Positions 21,547 through 32,366 of a stretch of 64,000 bases of DNA are shown here, one piece after another (position 1 is the first letter of the stretch; the number at the start of each line of letters is the position of its first letter). The notes under the pieces are model-generated. The model saw nothing but the letters and a program-made list of their open reading frames with translations. It did no database searches and was not told the origin of the DNA. A program made the position numbers and the translations under genes. Source of the stretch: Chitinophagales bacterium (GTDB lineage Bacteria; Bacteroidota; Bacteroidia; Chitinophagales; Chitinophagaceae); assembly GCA_015654595.1 (NCBI GenBank), contig JAATGQ010000146.1:54748-118747 (forward strand). The letters are read 5' to 3'.

Positions 21547-23520
21547 ATGAGAAAGCTAATACTAGCGCTTACTACAGCAATGAGCGTCTGCCTCCTGCAT
21601 GCGCAAAACACACCTGCCGACACGACGGGTTACAACCCTCACGACCTGTTTTCTCAATCCTTCGACATGCCTGCCGGCAGCGGGTTTCGTTCCGCAAAAG
21701 GAGTTCCCGGTCCCCACTATTGGCAAAACAACGCGAGCTACCTGATAAATGCTGCTTTTAACGAGCAGGACACTTCCGTTACCGGCGATGTAACTATTAC
21801 CTACACCAACAACAGCCCCGATTCTCTCGACTATCTATGGCTTCAGCTGGATCAGGATATCTTTAAAAGCTCTTCGCGGGGTGTGGCGGCGACAAAATAT
21901 CCCGGCAACTACTTTGAGATCCTGGGAGCGGTCAATGGCGGATACCAGATACAAGACGTCACCATAACACAGGGCGATCAGGTGTATCCGGCAACACCCG
22001 TCATTACGGATACGAGGATGCAGCTTCGCCTGGCCAGATCCGTTTCGCCAGAGGGAGGAAAGGTGGTTGTAAAAATGGCTTTCCGGTTTAATATCCCGCT
22101 GGATGGCGCAGGCCGTTTCGGCCGGCAATACACCAAAAATGGTGTTGTCTACCAGATCGGCCAGTGGTACCCGCGTATGTGCGTATTCGACGAGGTAGAA
22201 GGATGGAATACCCTGCCTTATATGGGGCTCGGTGAATTCTACTGTGACTATGGGGACTATGACTACTATATAACAGCGCCGGCGGACATGATCGTCTATG
22301 GTTCCGGCGACTTGCAGAATCCGACAGAAGTGCTCACCGCCAAAGAAATACGACGGCTGGAGGAAGCCGCCTCCAGCGACAGGACAGTTACGATCGTCGG
22401 CCCCGATGAAGCAGGGAAAGCAAGTACCCGCCCCACAACAAAAGGCAATCTGACCTGGCATTTCTCTATGAAACATACCCGCGATGTGGCCTGGGCTGCC
22501 GGTAAAGCCATGATATGGGACGCCGCCAGAGTAAACCTGCCCTCGGGCCGCAAGGCGATTGCGATGTCCTGCTACCCCGCAGAGGTCGCAGGCGACACCG
22601 CCTGGTCCAGGTCGACCGAATATCTGAAAGCCAGTATCGAGATCTATTCCAAAAACTTCTTCGAATATCCCTGGAACGTAGCCGTCAGTAGCGCCGGTAT
22701 TACTCCTGGGATGGAATATCCAGGTATGATCTTCAATACCTACACCGAAGTAAAGGCCCGGTTATGGTTCCTGATCGCCCACGAAATAGGACACAACTGG
22801 TATCCGATGATCGTAGGCAACAACGAAAGAAGATACATGTGGCAGGACGAAGGCTTTAACACCTACGTGAACTATATAGCAACCGATCTTTTCAATAAAG
22901 GCGAATACGTAGACGCCGCAGCCTACTTCGACAAGGCGTTCTTTGCGTCCCGCGACTATATGCAGTTTATGCAATACAAAGATCCGTTGATGACGCTTTC
23001 CGACGCAATGACGGAAGAACAGCACTATCAATTCTACGGCAAAACCGCTTATGGTCTCAATCTGCTGCGTACCGTCATAGTAGGAAAAGAACGATTTGAC
23101 TATGCGTTTAGAAAATACACCGAAGCCTGGGCCTTTAAACATCCCACTCCTTATGATTTCTTCCATTGTATCAACAACGCTGCCGGCGAAGACCTGAACT
23201 GGTTCTGGAAAGAATGGTTTTTCACGACCTGGAAACTCGACCAGGCAATAACCGACGTAAAATATGTCGATGAAAATCCCGCAAAGGGCGCATTGATCAC
23301 CATCCAAAGCAAGGGCAGGATGATCATGCCGGTTATCGCCGAGATCACCCAGGCCAACGGGCTCAAAGACACGATCCAACTACCGGTGGAGATCTGGCGC
23401 CGCGGATCGGCCTGGACCTTTAAATATGCATCCGCCTCAAAAATAATAAAGGTCGTCCTCGACCCTCAAAAGGTATTGCCGGATATCGACCGGAAAAATA
23501 ACGAGTGGACGGGCAAATAG
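21547..23520 (+). CDS. M1 family metallopeptidase
   Basis: HEIGHNWYPMIVGNNERRYMWQDEGFN; start set at MRKLILALTTAMSVCLLHAQ. Confidence 0.9.
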   Translation: MRKLILALTTAMSVCLLHAQNTPADTTGYNPHDLFSQSFDMPAGSGFRSAKGVPGPHYWQNNASYLINAAFNEQDTSVTGDVTITYTNNSPDSLDYLWLQLDQDIFKSSSRGVAATKYPGNYFEILGAVNGGYQIQDVTITQGDQVYPATPVITDTRMQLRLARSVSPEGGKVVVKMAFRFNIPLDGAGRFGRQYTKNGVVYQIGQWYPRMCVFDEVEGWNTLPYMGLGEFYCDYGDYDYYITAPADMIVYGSGDLQNPTEVLTAKEIRRLEEAASSDRTVTIVGPDEAGKASTRPTTKGNLTWHFSMKHTRDVAWAAGKAMIWDAARVNLPSGRKAIAMSCYPAEVAGDTAWSRSTEYLKASIEIYSKNFFEYPWNVAVSSAGITPGMEYPGMIFNTYTEVKARLWFLIAHEIGHNWYPMIVGNNERRYMWQDEGFNTYVNYIATDLFNKGEYVDAAAYFDKAFFASRDYMQFMQYKDPLMTLSDAMTEEQHYQFYGKTAYGLNLLRTVIVGKERFDYAFRKYTEAWAFKHPTPYDFFHCINNAAGEDLNWFWKEWFFTTWKLDQAITDVKYVDENPAKGALITIQSKGRMIMPVIAEITQANGLKDTIQLPVEIWRRGSAWTFKYASASKIIKVVLDPQKVLPDIDRKNNEWTGK

Positions 23521-23574
23521 GCGCTAAACCAGCGCCTTCCCGGCCACACGCTCTACCGGCTGCCGCCGCGGCCC

Positions 23575-25977
23575 CTACTCCGTCCTCAAACTCTTTACCG
23601 GATTGGCCATCGCCGCCTTTATAGTCTGAAAACTCACCGTTACCAACGCAATACCGATCGATGCAACACCCGCCAGCACAAAGACCCACCAGCCGATGGT
23701 AATTCTATAACTAAATCCCGTCAGCCATTGGTTCATCAGCCACCAGGCGATCGGGGAAGCGATCAGGATCGCAACCACAACCAGCTTCAAAAAATCACCC
23801 GCCAATAACCGGGTGATCCCCTGGATGCTGGCGCCTAATACCTTTCGAACACCAATCTCTTTAGTACGCTGTTCTGCGGTAAACGCAGCCAGGCCAAAAA
23901 GGCCAAGGCAGGCTATAAAGATAGCCAGCAGTGAAAAGACCGTCGCCGTGTTGGCAATACGCTCCTCTGCAGCATAAAGATTCTGCACATAGCTGTCCAA
24001 AAACTGGTAGTCGAATGCCGCCATCGGCAGATCATCCTTGAATACCCCCTGGATCTGGTTCATCAGATGAGAAAGCTGCGCTGTATTATAACGCACTAAA
24101 ACCATCCTTATCGATTCAGGCGCGTCATTCATCGTATAGTAGACATATCCGCCAATCTCATTCTTTAAAGACTGAAAATTAAAGTCCCTAACCACTCCCC
24201 TGATCACAGACCCACCTGTGCTCATCTCCGTGATGATAGGCTTTCCGATAGCTTCCTGGGCCGTCTTAAAACCCAGGTAATGCAGAACTTTTTCATTTAT
24301 GAGAGTATAACAGACCGTGTCCTTGGCATCAAGCGATGGGGGAAGAGGACTGCCTGCCAGCAGCTTCAACTGCATAGCGCCAATGATATCTCCCGTTATA
24401 TGGCAGGTCTTGACCGGCATGCCATTATTGTCCGACAAATTCCGATGGACCGATCTGCCGCTCTCCCCTTTTCCCGGAATACTCTGGCTTCCTGCAACCT
24501 GTTCGATACCAGGAAGCCTTTGCAGGTCATTCATGACCGACTGCAGCTGCTCCTTATGCCGTATGGCCTGAACGGAAACAGAAACAACTCCTTTCGGATT
24601 ATACCCAAGATCCTTATCCCGGATAAACTTGACCTGCTGCAGGATCACAATAACAGAAATGATCAGGATAATGGAAGAAGCGAATTGAAATACGATCAGC
24701 CCCTTCCGTATAAGATCCAGTGCGGCATGCTTTTCCTTGGATTTTTTCATCAATACCAGCGGTGAGAACCGCGACATGGAAATCGCAGGATAACTGCCGG
24801 CGATAAAGGTCACAGCCAGCCATATTACAAAAAGACCCGAGAGCAAAGAAGGGGTATAAAGATCCGAAGTCTGGAGCTGCGTGCCCGTAAATTGATAGAA
24901 CAAAGGCAACAGTGCAAAAGAAAGCGCATATCCGATAACAACAGCTATCAGCGTAAGCACTCCTGTCTCCGCATAAAAGAGCAGCAGCATCTGGTTTTGG
25001 CTGGCGCCCAACACTTTGTTTACGCCCACATTCTTAGAACGCTTCTGCGAGCGCGCCGTTGCCAGGTTCATATAATTGATGCAGGCGATCAGCAGGACCA
25101 GCACAGACAAGAACCAAAGTATCTTTACGCTGCTGATGCTGCTCAACCTTGAAGTATAACCCGGACGGATCCCTTCCGAATAAAGATGAATAGCCGTCAA
25201 AGGCTGTAGAAGAAACTTTGTATAATACTGAGCTTCCTTCTTTACATACTTGTCGATCAAAGCCGTCGCCTGGTTTTCCACCGACGCGACACTTGTGCCC
25301 GGCCGCAGCAGGCAATACGTTTCAAAACTGGCGTTACTCCAGGATACGCTCTTCCCCATCCACGAGTCCATGATATTATAGATCATGTCACAGTCGATCG
25401 TGCTGTTCTCCGGTAGGTTCCTATATACCCCGGAAACATAAAGCGTATCTCTGCCATTGACATAAACGGGCTTGCCCAATGCAGATTGGCCGCCAAACAG
25501 CCGCTCTTTTGCCGCCTCCGAGAGAACAATGGAATGCGGATGCTCAAAAGCCCCATGGGCATTACCTTCCGTAAAGGTGAAATCAAAAATGGAGAAGACG
25601 GAAGAATCGGCCAGGTATAATCCCTTCTCCACAAAATTCTTTTCATCCGCTCTCAATGATACGGAGCTTCCAAAGTCGTGTTTTATCAACCGGGTCATCG
25701 CCTTTACCTGCGGAACATCTTTCGAAATAGCCGGACCTACGGCATTGGGCAGCTCAGCCCAGGTCTGGCCATTATAATTACCCGCCATCTGCATATTCAC
25801 CCGATAGATATTGGGCGCATTCTTATACATTTTATCAAAACTCAGCTCGTTGGAAGCCGCGGCAAATAAAATGATACAAATGCATAAGCCGACAGAAAGC
25901 CCGGCTATATTCAGCGTAGTCATTAGCTTACCAGCGACAATATTCCGCCAGGCGGTCTTAAAATAATTCTTAAACAT
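23575..25977 (-). CDS. ABC transporter permease (MacB/FtsX type)
   Basis: MFKNYFKTAWRNIVAGKLMTTLNIAGLSVG; AAFTAEQRTKEIGVRKVLGAS; start set at MFKNYF. Confidence 0.9.
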   Translation of the reverse strand: MFKNYFKTAWRNIVAGKLMTTLNIAGLSVGLCICIILFAAASNELSFDKMYKNAPNIYRVNMQMAGNYNGQTWAELPNAVGPAISKDVPQVKAMTRLIKHDFGSSVSLRADEKNFVEKGLYLADSSVFSIFDFTFTEGNAHGAFEHPHSIVLSEAAKERLFGGQSALGKPVYVNGRDTLYVSGVYRNLPENSTIDCDMIYNIMDSWMGKSVSWSNASFETYCLLRPGTSVASVENQATALIDKYVKKEAQYYTKFLLQPLTAIHLYSEGIRPGYTSRLSSISSVKILWFLSVLVLLIACINYMNLATARSQKRSKNVGVNKVLGASQNQMLLLFYAETGVLTLIAVVIGYALSFALLPLFYQFTGTQLQTSDLYTPSLLSGLFVIWLAVTFIAGSYPAISMSRFSPLVLMKKSKEKHAALDLIRKGLIVFQFASSIILIISVIVILQQVKFIRDKDLGYNPKGVVSVSVQAIRHKEQLQSVMNDLQRLPGIEQVAGSQSIPGKGESGRSVHRNLSDNNGMPVKTCHITGDIIGAMQLKLLAGSPLPPSLDAKDTVCYTLINEKVLHYLGFKTAQEAIGKPIITEMSTGGSVIRGVVRDFNFQSLKNEIGGYVYYTMNDAPESIRMVLVRYNTAQLSHLMNQIQGVFKDDLPMAAFDYQFLDSYVQNLYAAEERIANTATVFSLLAIFIACLGLFGLAAFTAEQRTKEIGVRKVLGASIQGITRLLAGDFLKLVVVAILIASPIAWWLMNQWLTGFSYRITIGWWVFVLAGVASIGIALVTVSFQTIKAAMANPVKSLRTE

Positions 25978-26128
25978 ATATGCAGATTGGTGCTTTAAAT
26001 AAGCAAATGCCCCAACCGTCATGCCAATCCTCCAAGCCCTTGTTTCCAACAGACTTACAATCAAATCCTTGTAAAAAAGTGTACGAAAACGAACACCTGC
26101 CGTACGGATATACCCACTGCCTTACTAC

Positions 26129-26260
26129 CCATCACGCACGATCGCAGACATCAACAACCCCGAACTGTCTGGCGCTATATCCTACGGCATGGGCTGGGCC
26201 AACGCTTCCAATACGCCCTATCGCAAATGGAACGCGAAGGGTCGTCTTACCTGCCTATAA
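26129..26260 (+). pseudogene. Candidate arylsulfatase remnant
   Basis: Frame reads PSRTIADINNPELSGAISYGMGWANASNTPYRKWNAKGRLTCL*; GMGWANASNTPYRKWK-like segment recalls arylsulfatases; no flanking domain. Confidence 0.45.
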
Positions 26261-26331
26261 CAAATAGAAAATAAAAGATCCTTCAAAGCCTGTTGTACGG
26301 CTCGCAAGGCCAGGCCCAGCAGCGCCCACGC

Positions 26332-26544
26332 CTACTCTCCCTCCGGGTCAACCACATCCGTCTCCGCCACCCGGCCGATCTGCCCGTCCTGCAACCGCAC
26401 CTTGATCCCCCGGGAATGATAAGCCGCTGACGTCAGCAGGTCTTTTACAATCCCATAAGTCAGCTTACCCGTGCGCTGATCCTTCTTTAGTATAATAGCA
26501 ACTTCTAACCCGGGATAAATATCTTTTCTGTATTGACCATTCAT
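26332..26544 (-). CDS. YwbE family protein (DUF2196)
   Basis: MNGQYRKDIYPGLEVAIILKKDQRTGKLTYGIVKDLLTSAAYHSRGIKVRLQDGQIGRV. Confidence 0.9.
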   Translation of the reverse strand: MNGQYRKDIYPGLEVAIILKKDQRTGKLTYGIVKDLLTSAAYHSRGIKVRLQDGQIGRVAETDVVDPEGE

Positions 26545-26822
26545 AAATGCAACAAATTCTTCCACAAAAATATCCTCTCCCATTCTCTTTACGGGACAAA
26601 TTTTTCCTTTTTATGGAATGAAATGCCCCAATCAAATTATCAAGCCAAAATACCCAAAAACATAATTATATAAAAATCAGACATTTAAAAAAGCCCAGAC
26701 AGAATTGGCACGTCAATTGGAACTACTACTTCGGTTTTTCATAGGATATTGGATTTAAAAACGGGCTGGATTTCTATCCGGGCCTTTTTTTTTGCCCCTA
26801 CCCATCATCCCCGTTCATACCT

Positions 26823-26830
26823 TAATTTTG
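26823..26830 (+). promoter_or_regulatory. -7 element TAATTTTG four nt upstream of ATG
   Basis: Exact TAnnTTTG; ATG at 26835. Confidence 0.5.
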
Positions 26831-26834
26831 CGGC

Positions 26835-27419
26835 ATGACAAACATAGAAACATTAGCTAAAATTGTAGCCGACAGAAGAACGACAAAGACTGCCGCCATG
26901 AATGGCCAGCTCATTCCCGACGACCAGATCGTCCAACTCCTCGAACTCGCCAACTGGGCGCCTAACCATGGCAACACGGAACCCTGGCGATTCATCGTAT
27001 ACAGCGGCAACGCGCTGAAAGAATTTGGCCTGCAGCACGCTGAACTTTACAAACAAAATACTCCTCCCGAAAAATTCGTTTCCGCCAAATACGAAAAACA
27101 GCTTCACAACGGCGACACAGCCTCCCACCTCATTCTCGTTTACATGCAAAGAGGCGGCAACCCAAATATACCCGTCCTGGAAGAGATCTGCGCGACAGCC
27201 GCCGCTGTTCAAAATATCCTGCTGGGTGCAGAAGCGCTTGGCATAGCGACAATATGGAGCACAGGAGGCAATATCCTGCATCCCGCGATGAAACACCACC
27301 TGGGTCTTCCCGAAGAAGACATCGTTATCGGGGCGCTCTACCTGGGTTATACTGACGAACCAGCCAGACCAGGCCGTCGCAGCCCTGCCGCCAATAAAGC
27401 GAAATGGATCAAAGCATAA
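26835..27419 (+). CDS. Nitroreductase family protein
   Basis: RRTTKTAAMNGQLIPDDQIVQLLELANWAPNHGNTEPWRFIVY. Confidence 0.9.
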   Translation: MTNIETLAKIVADRRTTKTAAMNGQLIPDDQIVQLLELANWAPNHGNTEPWRFIVYSGNALKEFGLQHAELYKQNTPPEKFVSAKYEKQLHNGDTASHLILVYMQRGGNPNIPVLEEICATAAAVQNILLGAEALGIATIWSTGGNILHPAMKHHLGLPEEDIVIGALYLGYTDEPARPGRRSPAANKAKWIKA

Positions 27420-27527
27420 GCACCCACGCTCCCATGACTTTCAACACCCACAAACGTGAGGTGCGCAGGGAGGCGGAGCGCCAAGCCCGAAAGGCGAAAA
27501 CAGGACAGAGAAGCTCGGGGCCCCATC

Positions 27528-28934
27528 CTATTGCCCCATCGGCACCTCCCAGTCATCTGACCGGAAAGGCGCAAGCGGCAGCCCCTCACTGCTGAAAATA
27601 TTACCGATCCCGGCGTTATCAAACTGATATCGCACAGCAACCGGCTTGCTTACCATCGAAGACCAGACGATCAACGAACTGCCCTTCACTTTAACCTTCG
27701 CCGGATAAAAACGCCGGTCTTCCCCCGCCACAAACATTTCCTTTGCCTCCCCGCCCCGGATCGTCAACCCTTCGGGCGCATCTGCAAAGGTCAGCGTCAG
27801 CCTGTTCTTATCCTTCGTCATCTGTTGATACATCGGGCTCCTATAGACCAGCCCCTTTACTCCATAATGCCCGGACAAAGCCCAGGACGCCAGTCTCAGC
27901 CCTACATCCCCCTTATTCTTTGGATGTATATCCGCTGTATCCTCCACCAGATCGCTGATCACCACCATACCCGTATTGGGCGTCGCCATCGCCTTTGCCT
28001 GCTGCTCTCTCAACAAGGCCCCCTGGTTCTTTATCTCATATTTGAAAGGCGCAATCTGTACATAATAAAAAGGGAGATCAGCGCTCCATCCCTTCCGCCA
28101 GGACTGGATCATCGTACTAAACAACCGCTGATAATCGCTGGGATCAGTCGTATTGGATTCACCCTGGTACCATATTACGCCGGCTACGCTGTAGGATTGA
28201 AGCGGAGCAATCATGGCATTGTAACAGTATCCCGGCATATAGGGCCACCAAGCCGTCGGCTTCTGCTTCTGCGCCGTATGGAAGAGAATGCTATCCCCGT
28301 TGACGGACGCCCCTGGCGTCCAAACTTCAGCAGGAGTTCCCCCCCACGCCGCCTCTATCAGCCCCACCGGGACATTCAACACGGCATTCAGCTGCTTTCC
28401 AAAAAAATAAGCGACAGCGCTGAACTTCTTCAGCTCACTCGAATCACAAACCGCCCACTTCGCATCGCAATCCTCCTGCGGATAGACAGCCGTAGTCTTC
28501 GGCACATGAAAAAAACGAATATGCTCGTTCTTACAAGTAGACAACACCCGCTCTATCTGACGCAATCCGCCTCCCCAACTCTCGCACATCTCCATATTGG
28601 ACTGCCCCGAACATACCCAGACCTCACCGATATAGACGTTGTCCAGCACAATCGTATTTGTCCCCTGTATCCTGACCATATAAGGACCGCCTGCTGCGGG
28701 TGTCGCCACCATCAACTGCCACTTGCCGTCACGGTCACCGACAACCGAATCTGTGTGCTGATCCCAGGAATGGAAGACCCCGATCTTTTCCCCCGGTTCG
28801 GACCAGCCCCATACCCTCACCTGGGTCTTTTGCTGTAAAACCATATTACTCGACAGTACCGCCGGCACCCGAACCATTGCGGGACAACAGAAAACCACAG
28901 AAATCAATCCTAATACAAATCCTAATCTTTTCAT
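27528..28934 (-). CDS. Sialate O-acetylesterase-like SGNH esterase
   Basis: SNMVLQQ, VWVCSGQSNMEMCESWGGG, VIWYQGESNTTDPSDYQRLF. Confidence 0.9.
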   Translation of the reverse strand: MKRLGFVLGLISVVFCCPAMVRVPAVLSSNMVLQQKTQVRVWGWSEPGEKIGVFHSWDQHTDSVVGDRDGKWQLMVATPAAGGPYMVRIQGTNTIVLDNVYIGEVWVCSGQSNMEMCESWGGGLRQIERVLSTCKNEHIRFFHVPKTTAVYPQEDCDAKWAVCDSSELKKFSAVAYFFGKQLNAVLNVPVGLIEAAWGGTPAEVWTPGASVNGDSILFHTAQKQKPTAWWPYMPGYCYNAMIAPLQSYSVAGVIWYQGESNTTDPSDYQRLFSTMIQSWRKGWSADLPFYYVQIAPFKYEIKNQGALLREQQAKAMATPNTGMVVISDLVEDTADIHPKNKGDVGLRLASWALSGHYGVKGLVYRSPMYQQMTKDKNRLTLTFADAPEGLTIRGGEAKEMFVAGEDRRFYPAKVKVKGSSLIVWSSMVSKPVAVRYQFDNAGIGNIFSSEGLPLAPFRSDDWEVPMGQ

Positions 28935-29021
28935 ATCTAATGATTTAAAGCAATTTAAATGTAGGCTTTTTTCTCTGGGCCGAAGCGACTAAATTTATAC
29001 CCGTTTACCAATTAAAACAAT

Positions 29022-29834
29022 ATGCGCAAATCAAGGGTTTCCGGGCTGATTATGGTACTTTTACTGGGCGTCACTGCCTGTTCGAAAAATACTTCTATCG
29101 AAACCCCATTCTTCCCTCCCGACACCACTGCATCCCCGACTACTACAGGAAAGATCGTTCGCATCCAACAAGGAACCGATCCCGACCTCGCCAACGATTC
29201 TGTTTATAAAATCTCGTATACTACCACGGGCAAAATAAAAGCCCTGCTCGACAGTATTAACCAGGACAGCCTCATCGCCGGCTACGACGCCAGCGGACAC
29301 CTGACCTCCATCACGGACAAAAACGATCCTACCTTTAACGCCGCCTTTACCTACGACGTCACTTCCGGCGCGCTCACACAGGAAGACTACATGCTGGCCG
29401 GCTCTCACGAACAATACAAATTTGCTTATACCAACGGGGTCGTCAGTCTGAAAAGCTATCTCTCCGATCTTGGCCAGGGCGGTACCCCTACCCTCCAGGA
29501 ATCCTATGCTTATACGGTCACCAATGGAAACATAACGGATATAAAGACCTACTCCGCCACAAACTCACCCATTAGCCATATCACCCTGACCTATGGCCCC
29601 CAGGCCAACCCCTTTCAGCAACTTGCCCTTTTCAACTATGGCGGAAGACTCGGAACCGACAATATCTTCAACGAAGAAACTTTCTTCAATAAGAACATTC
29701 TCACCGGAACAACCATCAATTCAAGCGCTGCAGCCACGAATACCAACACCTTCAATGCCAACGGCTATATTTCTAATATAAACGTGATCGATCTGCTGCA
29801 GGATAACGATTACACCTGGAGCTTTTCCTACTGA
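29022..29834 (+). CDS. Hypothetical lipoprotein
   Basis: Lipobox LLLGVTAC; no further family recognised. Confidence 0.7.
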   Translation: MRKSRVSGLIMVLLLGVTACSKNTSIETPFFPPDTTASPTTTGKIVRIQQGTDPDLANDSVYKISYTTTGKIKALLDSINQDSLIAGYDASGHLTSITDKNDPTFNAAFTYDVTSGALTQEDYMLAGSHEQYKFAYTNGVVSLKSYLSDLGQGGTPTLQESYAYTVTNGNITDIKTYSATNSPISHITLTYGPQANPFQQLALFNYGGRLGTDNIFNEETFFNKNILTGTTINSSAAATNTNTFNANGYISNINVIDLLQDNDYTWSFSY

Positions 29835-29887
29835 CCCGGAATTTGTTCCAGCCTCCTTTTAAAAAATAGGTAACTTGCATATCCCCG

Positions 29888-32116
29888 ATGGTAACCGATA
29901 CATCCAACCCGGTATTTCAACTGGCAGCGCAGTTCGTCAACCAGACTGCCTGCTCTGTATTTCTCACCGGGAAAGCCGGAACGGGCAAAACAACCTTCCT
30001 CAGACACATCAGGGAACACAGCTTTAAAAAAATGGCCGTCGTCGCCCCCACAGGCGTAGCCGCCATCAACGCAGGAGGCACAACGATGCACTCCTTCTTT
30101 CAACTCCCATTCGGTCCATTTATACCCACTCCGCAATTTGGCTGGAACCCCGAAAACCCAGGCTATACCGATCCAAACAGTTTGTTGAAGAATATCCGCC
30201 TCAATGCTGCCAAACGGGAGCTCCTGCAGGAGCTCGAGCTTCTCGTCATCGACGAGATCAGCATGGTCAGAGCCGATATGCTGGACGCAGTCGACACCAT
30301 CCTGCGGCATTTTCGGAACCAACCCCTGCTCCCCTTTGGCGGCGTTCAGACACTCTATATCGGTGACCTATACCAGCTGCCCCCCGTGGTGCAGGATAAG
30401 GAATGGGAGATACTGAAACCATACTACCAAAGTCCCTTCTTCTTCGATGCACAGGTCATCCGACAAGCCCCGCCGATTTGCCTGGAACTGAGTAAGATCC
30501 ACCGGCAGAACGAGCTTCGCTTCATCAACCTGCTCAACAAGATCCGCAACAACCAGGTAGACTACGAGGATCTCGAGCTGCTGCACGATTACTATCAGCC
30601 GGAATTCATGACTCCCAGAGGAGAGAGCTACATCACGCTTACCTCTCATAATTCCAAAGCCGATGGTATAAACCAGGAAGAACTCGGCAAGCTGAAAGGC
30701 GAAACCTTTAACTTCGAAGCCTCCGTCATCGGCGAATTCAGCGACAAAACCTTCCCGGCCGACAAAACGCTGGCCATAAAAGAAGGCGCCCAGATCATGC
30801 TCATCAAAAACGACAAGGGAGAGAACAGACGCTACTACAACGGCAAGATCGGCACGGTAAAAGGAATACAGGGCGACAAGATCAAGATCGAATTCCCGGA
30901 CGAACGCGATGAACTCGTCCTTGAAAAAGAAGTCTGGCGAAACGTTCGCTACAACTATGATCAGGAAAAAGACAAAATAGAGGAAGAAGAGATCGGTTCT
31001 TTTTCTCAATACCCCATAAGACTGGCCTGGGCCATTACGATCCACAAAAGCCAGGGCCTGACCTTTGAAAGAGCCATCATCGACGCAGGCTCTTCCTTCG
31101 CGCCCGGACAGGTCTATGTCGCGCTCAGCCGGCTTACCTCCCTCGAAGGACTCGTGCTGCGTTCCCGCATACTTCCACACTCGATCAGTACAGACCCAAG
31201 AGTCGTCGCGTTTACCGAAAAGGCGATGGAGCCCGGCGCAATAGAACAACAGCTGGAACAAGAGCAGCTGAACTTCATTTCGGAATCGCTGCTAAAAACC
31301 TTCCAATGGTCCAAACTGACCAGCCAGCTACAGTCCCACCACGAGGCCTTCGCTCATCGGGCAATGCCCGATAAGGTCAAAGCGCTCGAACTAAGCCGGA
31401 AATGGCTCAACAGCGTCGTCGCACAGGAAGAAACCGCCCAAAAATTTTCCCGCCAGCTATCCCAGCTGCTGCCTGCAGCCGAAGCAGACGGCTACCAGCA
31501 GCTGCAACAAAGAACCACAGCAGCCGTAGGCTACTTTAGCCGGATACTGGAAGAAGAGATCCTTACCCCCTTACAGGAACATATCGGCGATGTCCGGGTA
31601 AAACAAAAAGTAAAAAAATACCTGCAGGACCTTCAGCTGCTGAAAGTCATCTTCACCCGCAAAAAACAACAACTCGACGATGCGCTGCAAATGATCGAAG
31701 GTCTCCGCAAAGGCGTCGATACGAACCGCCTCTTCTCCGAGCTGGAACAATCCAGGCGCAGCCGCGAAACCCCGATACCCGAATCGGAGGCGCCGACCTC
31801 ATCGGGAAAACCAGCCAAAGGCGAAACCAACCGGATCAGCCTCGGTATGTTCAAAGAAGGTGTTCCAATCGCCGAAATAGCCAGCCGCCGCAGCCTGACT
31901 ACGACTACCGTAGAAAGTCATCTTGCCTCCTTTATCGCCAGTGGCGAAATCGATATCAAACAACTCGTGCCCGAAAACAAAATAAAAGCCATCCTCGATG
32001 TCATCCAGCAGATCGGCGGCTCCGCACTCGGCCCTTTTAAAAGCCGGCTCGGCGACGATTACAGCTTTGGCGAGATCCGGGCCGTCCTCCATTACGCCCG
32101 CACGCTCCCCTCATAA
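29888..32116 (+). CDS. PIF1-like helicase with C-terminal helix-turn-helix domain
   Basis: FLTGKAGTGKTTFLRHIR (Walker A), LVIDEISMV (Walker B), ITIHKSQGLTFERAIID; C-terminal GVPIAEIASRRSLTTTTVESHLASFIASGEI. Confidence 0.88.
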   Translation: MVTDTSNPVFQLAAQFVNQTACSVFLTGKAGTGKTTFLRHIREHSFKKMAVVAPTGVAAINAGGTTMHSFFQLPFGPFIPTPQFGWNPENPGYTDPNSLLKNIRLNAAKRELLQELELLVIDEISMVRADMLDAVDTILRHFRNQPLLPFGGVQTLYIGDLYQLPPVVQDKEWEILKPYYQSPFFFDAQVIRQAPPICLELSKIHRQNELRFINLLNKIRNNQVDYEDLELLHDYYQPEFMTPRGESYITLTSHNSKADGINQEELGKLKGETFNFEASVIGEFSDKTFPADKTLAIKEGAQIMLIKNDKGENRRYYNGKIGTVKGIQGDKIKIEFPDERDELVLEKEVWRNVRYNYDQEKDKIEEEEIGSFSQYPIRLAWAITIHKSQGLTFERAIIDAGSSFAPGQVYVALSRLTSLEGLVLRSRILPHSISTDPRVVAFTEKAMEPGAIEQQLEQEQLNFISESLLKTFQWSKLTSQLQSHHEAFAHRAMPDKVKALELSRKWLNSVVAQEETAQKFSRQLSQLLPAAEADGYQQLQQRTTAAVGYFSRILEEEILTPLQEHIGDVRVKQKVKKYLQDLQLLKVIFTRKKQQLDDALQMIEGLRKGVDTNRLFSELEQSRRSRETPIPESEAPTSSGKPAKGETNRISLGMFKEGVPIAEIASRRSLTTTTVESHLASFIASGEIDIKQLVPENKIKAILDVIQQIGGSALGPFKSRLGDDYSFGEIRAVLHYARTLPS

Positions 32117-32366
32117 CCCAGCCGCCATACTCCCAGCCGCTTACTCATTTGCCCTTCCACGACGACCCACACCCCTCTTCACACCTGCCCCGGCGCTCCT
32201 TCCCCACTAACATCTCCTTATGAATTTTTAACATTCTGCCTCTGGCCTAAATCTTTAATTTGCAATGTCTACCGAGCTCTAAATACCTGTTTTAACATTT
32301 GTATAACAGTTATTTGAGGTTGTCGGAAAAAACTATTTCGATTTACAGCAGTCCAACCCTGCATAA

